Assembly (NCBI GenBank): GCA_021186555.1
Contig: JAJKFL010000014.1
Span: 33,972,033-34,036,032, forward strand
Length of the DNA: 64,000 nt
Reading direction: 5' to 3'
Origin: Reticulitermes speratus
Taxonomy: Eukaryota > Arthropoda > Insecta > Blattodea > Rhinotermitidae
Part shown: one piece after another, positions 22,601 to 34,600 of the stretch
Layout of the letters: every line of letters begins with the position of its first letter
Numbering within the stretch: the stretch's first letter is position 1
The notes under the pieces: generated by a model
The model's input: only the letters and a program-made list of their open reading frames with translations
The model's database searches: none
Told to the model about the DNA's origin: nothing
Translations under genes and position numbers: made by a program

Positions 22601-25600
22601 TGTCCTTTTTTTCCAGCCACATTTCCTGTTCCCTTTTCATCATTACTTACATAATATGGTGTATATATACTCTAAAAAGTCCTAACAAGACGCCAATAAT
22701 TAATGGTCAAACTCTCACAATTGGTACTAGGTGCCACCAGTTGCTGGAGTAGTGAAGAGTAATGTGCCACTTAGGCAGTTATCAGTTACCAGAGATTTCC
22801 AGATCTTCCAGCACTGGGTATCACAACTTTTACTGTATTAGCATAATCTAGTAGTGAACTTCAGGACAAGGTGGTCAATCAAATTTCAGAGATAGTGTTA
22901 GTCAATAGTGGGTTAAATTTCAGGAAAAACAATTGACCAAATGTCCATTTACTCGTTTGTTTACTTAAGCATCACAGCAGGATTTCTTGCCCTAAGACTT
23001 AGAAGAAACAGTTCGTTTATATGTGTAGCTATAATAAAGTGAAGTTTTTATTTTCTCTTAGGTGTGCTGCATCAGTCCTATATAGTCATGCTGCCTAGGC
23101 CATATATGCTGATCAAATTCCTGTACCAGAATGCAGCTAGACAATCTACAGCTCATTTCTGTGTCATTCGAGTGGGTGCTGGTTAGTATGCTTGAAAATC
23201 TGTCAGCTGACTGGGTTCCACTTCACTCTGGAGATTTTTAGTGTGACACTTATGTAGTTTTAAAAATTTATATGCACTAGCATGTGTGCACATACTCATG
23301 CTCAGAGATTATATATACATATGTATGTGTGTATACATTAATACATGCATGCATACATACATTCATACATACCTACCTACATACATACATATTACATACA
23401 TACATACGTGCACTACATTTTTTTTCTAGTGGCTGGACAGCCCCAGTGGGCCTAGGCCTCCTCATTGTTGCGGCTTTGCAGTCACACTCAGTAGGACTCC
23501 GCTGGACGGGTGATCAACCCGTTGCAGAGACGTGTACCTGACACACAACACTCACAAGAGACAGATATCCATGCCCGCGGTGGGATTCAATCCCACAATA
23601 CCAGCAAACAAGCGGCGACGCGTGTACATTAAATTGCATTATATTGCATTACCTTACATTACATTAAATTACATCACATCACATCACATTACATACTTAC
23701 ACACACATACATACATACATACATACATGCATACACATACACATATACATTCATGCATGCCTGCATGCATGTACACTCGCACAAATGCATGCACACAAAC
23801 TAGTTCCATGCCCAGTCTTTTCCTGGGATGACATTGAATTACATTGTGTGTGTATTGACATCTAACATGTCTACAGCTGTTTAAAAAATTACTATAAAAT
23901 CTGATGTATTTAAGTAAAGTTTTCATAATGCTTCCTAATTCAATTACATGGTTTCTGTTTATTCCTCTCATACGATGCAGTGTGTTTCCATGAGAGAGAA
24001 AATTCTGTGTTTGTTGTATGGGGAAACAATGATTGATCATTGTGATAATATGAAACGTGCGGATACTCAGATATAATATTATCATGGCTATTCTGATAAC
24101 CATGAAGACATTGAACGTGCTTGCAAAGGAACATTAGTAGTACACTGTTGTAGGTACATCCTGCGTATACAGGCAACCTTGCTTAATGATCAGCTGTTTC
24201 TTCTGTGCCTGTGCATACCTGACAGAGAACACACCTGATAACCATGGAAACATGGTCAATTGCCTCAGCATGTACTGCACAGAGAACACAGCAGCACAGG
24301 TTACTGTGGCAACCAACCAACCAACCAACGAACCAAACAGGGAATGGATGACTGAAGCAAATGCATTTCAATGTATATGAAGACACACACATTAAATTTG
24401 TAACTTCTTTACATTATTTTGCTTTCCTGTTCATTCTGTACTACAAAAGTATGAACATAAATTGTTAAACCGTTGGCTTTATAAGATGTCCAGTTGCTAT
24501 CTTCGTGCTTACTGTAGTTCCAGATTGCAGTCTTCTGGGACGTGAGGCCATGTAACTCTGTAATTCAGTAACAAGGTTCCTCTAATGTTAGTACCTGTCT
24601 AGCACACTACACATTATCACATCCCAGAACACTGTAATCTTGATACCACTGGAAAAACCCAGATTTATTTGGTTTGTCTGCTTGATGTAAGGAAGTGATA
24701 ATGAGTGGCATAATGGAGATCGTTCTTTATAAAATATGGAGTAACAAACCTACATATGACATGAAAATAATTTGGTGTATTTTTCCTGTGAGAAAAATGT
24801 TCGAAACTTGTGGAATGTAAGTACAATGCTTGTGAAGGAAGCTGAAACATAGAAGACTGATGGATGAAGTGTACAAAAGGTTTAAATTACTTGTTATTAG
24901 GCAACAAGATTAGGTAATAATTGTAGTTACTTTGTAAACTGTTTCAGTAGCTTACAAAAATAATGTTAGTCACTTATCAGTATTTACAGCATGATAAATT
25001 ACCGTATATTCTCGAATCTAATCCGCACCTTTTTTACAGTTTTAGAGGGCTAAAAATCAGGTGCGGATTAGATTCGCGTGCGGATTAGATTCGCGTGCGG
25101 ATTAGGTTCGCGGTCTAGAGCTGGATTTTGGAAAAATGATTGAGCTGCTGTACAATATAACAACGTAATTAACGTAATTAATAAACAACGTAAGAACAAT
25201 ACAATACAATAATCTATTAGTTTATTATTTATTATTATAATTTATTATTCATCAGACTCGCCGTCATCACTCATAACTGAATCGTTATCCGTGCTCTCCA
25301 CCCAGTCACTATCATCTTTATCTTCAACATCGTCCTCCCATACAATGTCATCTTCGGTTCCGTCCAAAGCATTGCTTATGCAACACTTCTTGAAAGATCT
25401 GACGATAATGCTCTCCAGGATGGCTTTCCATGCAGCCGACACCCATCGTGCCACTTCTGAAGGAGCTGCGTCACACCCGCTGATCGCTGCCTTGTGTTTC
25501 CGCCATAGTCGAATGTTGCTTTCATTAACTCCAAAAATTGCAGCGGCTTTGCGGTTTCCATTCTCCTCTGCGCACCGAATAACTTCACGTTTGAACTTCG

Positions 25601-28600
25601 CCGTATATGAGAGTCGTTTAGATTTCAGGTGTCCCTCTTCCATAACTACGGTACACGACAAATTGGAACAAGCACCTCCCACGTTTCAACAACTAAAGCT
25701 CAGCTGGCTTCAGACGAGATTGCGCACGTCTGTTGAGAAAGGCTCCGCCTCTATCGGTATGACTCATCGGCCACAGGCGTAGCGTCGGATTTTAACGCAT
25801 TGGTAACATCCAATATTATTCAATCAGTCGCCCCGTGGGCAAGGGTGGTTGAAGGAAAGGTGCGGATTAAAATCGCGAACTAACTTTTTTTCGTTTAAGA
25901 AGTCGCCAAAAACTGGGTGCGGATTAGATTCGAGAATATACGGTAATTCTTCTGTTTCTCTCTCTCTTTATGTGACAGAGACCCCCAAAAAACTGACACT
26001 CTTATGAGCATTTACATACATATAAAACATTTGGTGATGATTGAAATTTTAAGTGTCAGAGCACAGTTGGCTTTGCTCATAAAGTGAAGTCTGGTTTATG
26101 GAGAACACCATTTATGTGTATTATATATGTGATTCATAAGGAAGATAAAATTGGGATTTGAGGTTCTCATAGCAGTGTATTGAGATACCATCTCCTTGGA
26201 TGTAATGCTGTGTAGTTAAGATTATATGATCAATTAACAAACCTCAGATGCACAGAAATCTATAAATTCTTCACTTGTGAAATCTGACTGAATTTAGTGG
26301 CAAAATATTGGTTTCTCCATGATAAGTGGGTCCCAGTCATCATGGCATGGTGCGTCCTCGGGTTACGGATGGAGGAACGGCCTCCAGGTATGGAGGGTAG
26401 CTGCAAATACATTGAATATGCAGTCGCGGACAGCTGACAAGGGTGGCCCTCCAGCTTAGGGGTTGGGCGAGGTGGTAACATTCCTCACCGTAAAAAATTA
26501 CCATGTTACGAACCACTATACAAAGCCTCGGACCTGGGACAGGTGGCGGGCTCTTGTGAGTGCGGTAATGAACCTTCGGGTTCCACAAAACGCGGGAATT
26601 TCTTGACTAGCTGACGACCTGCTAGCTTCTCAAGAAGGACTCTGCTCCATGGAGTTAGTTAGTTAGTTAATATTGGTTTCTGGTGAGTTTGGCCAAAAAT
26701 TCTGGAGTTGACAATCCTACTAGCATATTGATGCAATCTGGCACTACAGATGAAAGTTTTAACAACCAGAATGTGTCTGAATGGGTATGTGCTGATAATC
26801 TGTTGCTAAATATCTAGAGGTATTTTAGCATTCTGTAGTTTTTTTTTCTTTGGAAGATTTAAGGTTATGGTCATCTTGGATGTGATGTGTAGTTTGATAG
26901 ATGAGTTAGTGTCAGTGTTTCGGGGTATAGTACAGTCTCCATTTTCACGGTGTAAGTGACTTTAAATAGTGTGTCATTTTTTCATAGAACAGTGTAACAG
27001 GATCTCTGAAGGGGCTAAACATGCTATAGGTGCTGTTATGTAGCACTATTTATCTGCTGATGCACAGGTCTTCACGTATGGCATATTTGACGTACACTTG
27101 ATCGGGCACACGTTCATGTAGGTATGTGATGGCACATGTTTTAGCATTCCAGTGTTTCTTTAATAGAAATTTCTTTCTTTACATCGGATAGAGTTTGTTT
27201 CCTGTGGCATTTATTGTGAGGTGTTTTGGTAATTCCAGCTCATGTTATTTTTATGTTACAGGATGTTTGAAACGACAGTTAAGTATTTTGGTACGACAAA
27301 TCAGTGAAAGAAGGTTGATAGTTGAAAGTCATAATGGCAGGCATTATGTTCGTCAGACCTGCATGCCAGCAAACATTGTTATGTGGTCACGATTATTTGT
27401 TACAAATGACAATCCACCAACAGAAGAAGTGGCAAAGTTTGTAGAAGTTGAGAAAAGTGAAATGAAACGGATAGAGAAGAAATCCTTAGAAGTTGGCACT
27501 GAAGCTTTACCTGTGGAAAAGAAACCAGTAACTGATAAAGAAGCACCACAAGATGTAGTTATGGAGAAGAAGAGTTTGATGACAGAGGCAGAGCAGCAGA
27601 GTAAAAAAACGAACATGTTGAAGGAAGTTGTTAATAAAGGTATAATAATTACTGATATATGTGAAGTATAACCAAGTACTTACCAAGGCTGAAGATGGCT
27701 GAATTGATTATCATCATCCAGGAATAGGGATCATAACTCCCCTGTCTCTACAGGGTTGGCAGACTTACCATATACGCTTAAATGCAAGATGACGCTCCTT
27801 CACAATCTTCAGTTTTCAAGAAAATATCTGTGTAGAACATGCTTAATTTTATGCACGTATGTATGCAACCTCATATTTTTTGGATGATGAATTAGGAAAA
27901 GGTTCTACTCTCATGTTCGGATAAATACATTATTTAAGTAATGGGTGACTGTTTGTTGTCCGAAAATAGGGATTTTAATTCTCCTACTTCTGGAGGACTG
28001 GCAGCCATGTTTTAACTTTGGGTTAAAAATTAAATTGCAACACTTGGTGAACTGGAATATATGAAGGTTGAAAGTTTAGGAGCTGGCCAGAAATTTTGTG
28101 GGCCAAGCATAAAATAACTAACCAGACTTTACTACATTTAGCTGTGCAATGCAAACAGATTCATTTTTAGCTTGTTTGCAAATTCATGAGGGCTGCTTAA
28201 ATTGTGGCAACATTAACATTCAGGCAATATTGGTTTGTATTTCTAGATGGAAGCAAGTTGGTATCAGCTGCGTGTTAACTGAATATTACATACCAATCTT
28301 ATGTAAATAATATAACTTAATCTTCAATATTGAGAGCTCAAAGCATAACATTTTCAATCATACAATATGCTGCATTACATATAATGTCTTTAGCCCTGGT
28401 TGGTACAATCTCAATGATGACAATTATTTTAACTTTGTTTGAACATAAACCTGCAAATTATATGTATGTAAATAGATAATTTTACTGGTATTATCTTGGC
28501 TGCTAAAAATTGAGTTTGACAAACTCTTTAGTTTAGTGTAGTGTAGTTTAAACGGTAATGTTGTGGAATTCCCTTGTATACACTTAATATTTTAGATGCC

Positions 28601-31600
28601 AGAATGAATTTTTTGCACAGCAGGACAGGTGGACCCATGGTCATATTCTGGTCCTGTGAAAGACATACATAACATTCCTTCATATTTGACAGGTATGTTA
28701 AAAAGTGCAGGTGTATAATTGTGCAGGGAATTGTTAAGATAAAATTTGGCCATGAATTATTCCTGCTCACATATTCTTTTTAATTATTATACCATTCCCA
28801 TTCAAAGTTATGTTACATCGGGGTATTAATGTTTTCTCTTTTGTGTTCTTTTAGTGATGCCAGGAAAGAAGCGTGTTCGAGTTGATCTCACAGCTTCTTC
28901 CATGGAGCGAAATTTCATAACACCTGTCCGTGCAATGTCAGACTTCCTGCTTAAACCTAGTGACCTGGAAGGCCTTCGTAAAACTAAACGGCGTTCACCC
29001 TATGAGAGTGAGCCACCTATAACAGTATACTGGAGGAAAGATGTTGAATCAAAGTAAGGGACTGTACAGTGAATTACAAAAACCTCCATATGTAACATAA
29101 ATCACCGGACTATGTGAAATGTTGATTTATTACACCAAATTTACAGTAAACGTTATACAGCATGTTAGGTATATTTAATATCCACAATATTTTGGTGTTG
29201 GTTCTCTTCACTTGTTTTATTATTATTTTGGCTAATCAGTTGGCCCAGTATTTGAACTGTGATGAAAGTCAATTCCATCTGGTTCTGATGATTTATATTA
29301 TACATTGCAGTGTTTGGTTTCTGGACTATGTACATTGTCTTTTTTTAATACAAGATGATTGACAGAATCCAGAAACAAAGTGCAGTTATCCTAATGGGAG
29401 GAGTTTTTTTTCTTCCTATTAATTTAAATTTTGAGAAGGGTAATCCTTATGTTGAGATGCATACAGTGTGTTGCAGATAAGTATTACTGTTACTGTGTTT
29501 TTTCTCTCAGGGCTATAGAAGTTTGGGGATCTCGTGAAAACTTGATAAAGGAACTTCTCATCAGGGATGCCAAGAGGAAAACTTACCAGCAGAGTGAGTG
29601 TTTTATAGAAACTTCTGTTTTATTCCCTCAGAATGTTGGTAATATGATACCTTCCAGCACTTGCAGTAGTTTGCAGGGGAATGTTTGCCATATTATAATC
29701 AAAAACATTTTGGGTACAAGTGAGAAAATAACTGATCATAAGTTAAATTCATAGCCTTTTTTGCTGCTGAGTCTGTAGTGTTTGGGACACCTGCAGTGTG
29801 GTGTCCTTCCTGCACTTCTGTCAATGTGGGAATGACTTTAGAAACACACATCTCCCAAACTTGCTTTCTGAATGCATTCAGACGTGCTTGTTACATACTT
29901 CCCATCTGTTGTGAACATTATGAACTTCTGTCACACCTCTGATGATCTGTTGCATCTAGTCCTGACATAGGCCATCACAGACTTTAGTGAACTTGGAGTC
30001 CACAAGTGTCATAAAAGCAATAAGAATATAATACAATATAATGTGTACTAATTCAGTTTATGCATGTTTGCCCTTAATTTCCATACCCAAGGAAAATTGA
30101 AAAAATAAGTTAGCACAGCAGATATGGCTGGTTACAAGTGACAGAGAGTGAAAGGGTTAAGTTTTTATAACCTTTCTTGAGAAGTCTATGAACAAGCAGT
30201 CTTGGAGACAAAATTTGCTGCTTTGTTGTGCTATGTTTATGTGCCCTGTTTGTCGGAAACATATCATCTGTAAGATTATGGTGTGTTGAGATGTGACACT
30301 GTAGTTTTGAAGATTTGTACCATTATTTTTTGAGGAATGTGCTGCTTCCATCTTGGGGGGTAGAAGAGTGATTTTGTATTCTGAAGATGGAGACAGTAAG
30401 TTCCTGCAAACTGATGGTACCTATCTATCAACAGACGTGGCATCACATTCCAGAAGACCGTAGTCTTAGTATTCACCATCATGAGAACCTAAAATCCTGT
30501 ATGTTATCCGACTGCAGATTCTTTATCATAAGAATAATTTATGACACAAGGTCAGAAGATAACCTTCAGTTGTAATCAGAGAAGCCTGTATATATATGTA
30601 TTTTATATATACACACACAGAAATATTTTAACACTAGAATGTGGACTCACCTGTCTTGAAAGTGTGGATAATGTTGGATGAATGGTAGGTAATTTGTGTT
30701 GTTTTTACTGTCTATACTATCTGTATCCAATGTACTGTAATGTGATTGTACAGAAATTCTTTCTTTGCTCTTATCTCTACAGCTGAACCAGGAAGTAAGC
30801 AGAATGGTATGTATCTATAAATACTGTAGCATAAAGATTTTTGAGATCACTATCATACACACATCTGTGAAAGCAGATGAGAACATATCTCTTTCTTAAG
30901 ATTTATGGTATACTCATGTCACAGAATTATGATTGTAACTCATTGTATCCAAAGAAACTAAATGACAGAACAGAACAAGTAATTATCAATTGTGCATGAA
31001 ACCTAGGGGTATACAGAGGTGCAGTTGGTTGAGACACTGCGCTACAAGCAGTGGTTGTGGGTTCAATTCCCAATGGGGTCATTGGGATTTTTCATTGACT
31101 GAATCCTTCTGGCCACAGAAATGAGAACCAGGGATCTCTTCTACGGGGTAAAGGCAGCCAGTGCACAGGGCTGACAACCTTACCACCTTCATGTGGTGAT
31201 TGTCTAGAAATTCTGGGAGCCTCAAACTCCTGGAGCCCTGAGGGCCTGCAGGCCTGTAATCAGATAACATGAAGCCTAGAATCTTATAACCAATACCGTG
31301 TTTAGATGTCATGACAGGGCTTGTATGTATTTCCTTCCAAGCAAATGCCAGAATAGTACCTTCACTAGGCCACAAGCTCTTTCTCCCACATACTTCCTAA
31401 TTTATCATTCGTAAGCATGCTTACAGATGAGCCTAATTCAACACTGCATGACTTCATTAGTTAGATAAGTTTTGTAAAATAACTGAATCACCAGCTGTCC
31501 AACTTCGGAAACTCATGAATATGCGACCTAACCAACAAAGTACACAGAGTTATAAGTCACAAGTATATTTTATCATCATGCAGAATATTTTGGCCTACAC

Positions 31601-34600
31601 AGCCAACCTCAAGGAGGTAACTGAAAATGTTAATGGTAAGTACTTTGGTTTACAATATATAAATTTAAGGATAAAACATACATTTACATAAAACATATTA
31701 AAAGTACACTGTAATTATTTAAAAGGTAGGCCCCATAGTAAACCACAGAGTGTAAGATCAGGGCTAATAAACCAAAGTATGATTTATCCTTAAATTCATA
31801 TACAGTAAAACATCTGAACATTGTTCCTCTATACATCGTTCTCCTGATAGTATCATTTGTTCCTTCTGGTCATGAAATACTGCCCATATATGCAACATAC
31901 AATTACAGGGCACAGGCAGAAAGTAATGCCTCCTATTTTTTACCTTCTTAAATTCTTATTTATTGGAGTAATCACTACATCAGTGAAGTCCTTGAACATT
32001 CTCAATCTTTATAGTTATTTTCACCGTGCATTTTCCAGTCAATGTTTCACAACCAACTCAATGCACATTTCTTGACACTATTATATAGTTACCAAATACC
32101 CCTACATATGTTTCAGTCTATTTACAGACCATCATCAGCAAGCTCAATCTTGTTTGCTAGATGCAACTATTTTGCACAACAGATGGCAGCACTACAGTTG
32201 ATTCTAAAATTACAGAGATTGACATGCAATTGAAGCAGTGAGCAATGGTAGAGTTTTTGTTGGCTGAAGGTGAGAAGCTGACCAGCATTCACAAACATTT
32301 GCTGTAAGTAAACGGTGAAGTTACTGTGGATGTTAGTATGTACAACGATGGGTAAAACAGATTAAAGAACTTGAAACAGGAGGAGCAGCACTTGATGTCA
32401 AATCACGGAGTGGTGGCACTTGCACTGCAGTGATCCTTCACAACATCTACCAGGTTGATGAACTGATGTGGCAACTGATGCATAATGACTAATTATGCTC
32501 CATTCTGTCCATTGGTAAGGGCAATGTAATGTTAATTATTGAAAAGCTTGGCTGTTCCAAGGTCTGTGCTTGTGGGGTGCCATGAATGCTGACATATTCA
32601 CACAAAGGGACAAGGAAAGCAGTCCCCACTGATCTTTTGCACCAATACAACACTGAAGTTGAAGGCTTCCTGTTGCAGATTGTCATGGGACAAAACCAGA
32701 CCCACCACTTTGAACCTGAATCCAAGCAGCAATTGATGGAATGGTGCCATATTTTATCTCCAAAGAAGAAATTGGAGAGGGTGCCATCAGCTGGAAAGAT
32801 CATTGTTACAGTCTTTTTAGATGAGAAGGATGTTATTCTTGTGAACTTCTTCCCTAGGGGGACAAAGTGAACTCCAGCCACTATATTGAAACACTAAGAC
32901 ATCTGAATGCTTGCCTTCATCGAGTTTGTCCCACAAGAAATCTGTCTGAACTGTTGCTCCTCCATGACAGCTATAGGTTGCACACGAATGTGTACAACAC
33001 TGAGGCCATTACAGATTTTGGATGGATAGTGTTGCTGCATTTACCCTATGGTCTTCAGTTTGCATGAATAGATTATCTCTTGTTTAGTCCTTGGAAGAAA
33101 AGCCTGCAAGGTCATTATGCCAGTGATGAGGCACTGCAGAGTGCCTTGTGCTACTGGCTGCAGAGGAGGGAGAGCAACTTTTACTGGGCAGGAATACGTG
33201 CTCTTATTCAAAGGTGGAAGAAGATTATCAACAAACATGGAGACTGCATTGAAAAATGTCTATGCCTTCAGCAACATTGTAGTGAAGTTGTGTGAAATTT
33301 TTATATGTCCAACTAGTAGAATGGAATAGAATAGAAGTAGGGCAGGCATCAAAGCATCTCATGCACATCGACCATTCCTGATCCTTTGTGCAGCCCTTAT
33401 ATTCATGTCTTTAGCAGCCCCGCACTTTGAACAAAGTGCAGTAACCTGCTTGCAGAGATATTCTTAAAGTCCCCTGGTTTCATAAAATAATGTCTCAGGT
33501 ATCTGACTTTTAATGCAGCCAAAGCCTCACAGTCGCAGAGAACATGTGAGGCCGTTTCAGATGCCTGTTTGCATCTGTCACACTAGGGACTGTCTACTAA
33601 CCCCAGTTTAAACAAGTGTCCCTTTAAACGACAATGTCCTGTGAACAGCCCTGTAATGTTCTTAGCTGGTTTCTGCTCAAACTAAGTACAGTAAAACCTC
33701 GATGCATCGTTTTTTAGGGGGATGGAAAACAAAAACGATATATAGTGGAAAACAGTAGTACCGGGAAACCATTAAAAATGATAGATAAGAACAATTTAAT
33801 GATTATTATTACTTCTTGCTGAAAAAATCTTTGATTGACATTTGTTTTGTGCAAACTTTATGCCTCAATTCAAAGTACGATTTTTCAAGGGCCAGAACAC
33901 TTTCACGATCACTGTCACTCGTGCTGTATGCATAAAAGAAAGATTTTACTTTCATCAGTGTTTCATGCTTCTCAGCAAAGCTCGGCACAACATCGAGTTC
34001 GCCATCTTCTTCTTCTCCTTCTTCTTCCCCCTCCACACTCCCGGACGCCACGAGGCTCTCGCACAGCTCCTGCACTGTTTCTACACCACTGGTTGCCACG
34101 TGACTGTCCACAGAGACGTAATCCTCGAATTTATCTTTATTCATGCCACTGAACTTTTCCCAGTCTTGATGGAAATCGTCGTCATGTTTGGTCAATACGA
34201 CGTCACTATCGCCTGAAGATTGTCCCTGCACGTAACCAGCTTTCCGAAAACAATTTTCAATTGTCTGCTGGGTTACTTGTTGCAAGGCTGCCACAGTGCA
34301 GTGCAAAGCTTCCAACACGTTTATCTTCTTTTTCGTATCTTTGCCTGCATCCATTAAGCAAACAGCTGTTTGCACATTGCGTTTTCTATAAAGCTGCTTA
34401 TAACACTTTATTACCCCTAAATCAAGGGGCTGGAGCACACTTGTACAATTTGCCAGGTACCGTATGACTTTTACATTTCTTAGAAACGATGTATCCTTTG
34501 GATGTGTGGCACAATTGTCCACAAAGAGGAGAATGTTCCTGTTTTGCGCACCCATACTTGCGTCTAATGAACGCAGAAATGAAGAAAAGATGTCTGTGTT

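Noticed and set aside
23284..23831. Overlapping open frames of 85-139 codons on both strands
   Set aside because: They run through CATA/ACATT microsatellites and encode Thr-His-Tyr or Cys-Val-Met repeats, so they are compositional.
24300..24340. Telomere-like or CRISPR-like repeat (CAACCAACCAACC)
   Set aside because: A short CCAA microsatellite only; not TTAGG and no spacer structure.
30787..30799. Possible small SLC30A9 exon after CTCTACAG
   Set aside because: It gives T-E-P-G with no counterpart, while exon 4 joins directly in phase to 41830 ([11 protein letters not shown]).
31008..31080. A tRNA gene
   Set aside because: A- and B-box are present but the acceptor and anticodon arms do not form, and the sequence continues into a repeated SINE body.
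31586..31616. Exon-like stretch [11 protein letters not shown] after ATCATGCAG
   Set aside because: No match to the ZnT9 order and no phase need; it lies in intron 4 next to repeats.
31640..31805. Small inverted repeat (TTTAAGGATAAA and TTATCCTTAAA; ACTTTGGTTTA)
   Set aside because: The blocks match but in a different order in the two arms, so a single fold-back element is not supported.
33835..34216. Plus-strand ORFs of 105 and 124 codons
   Set aside because: Antisense shadows of the Tigger transposase.
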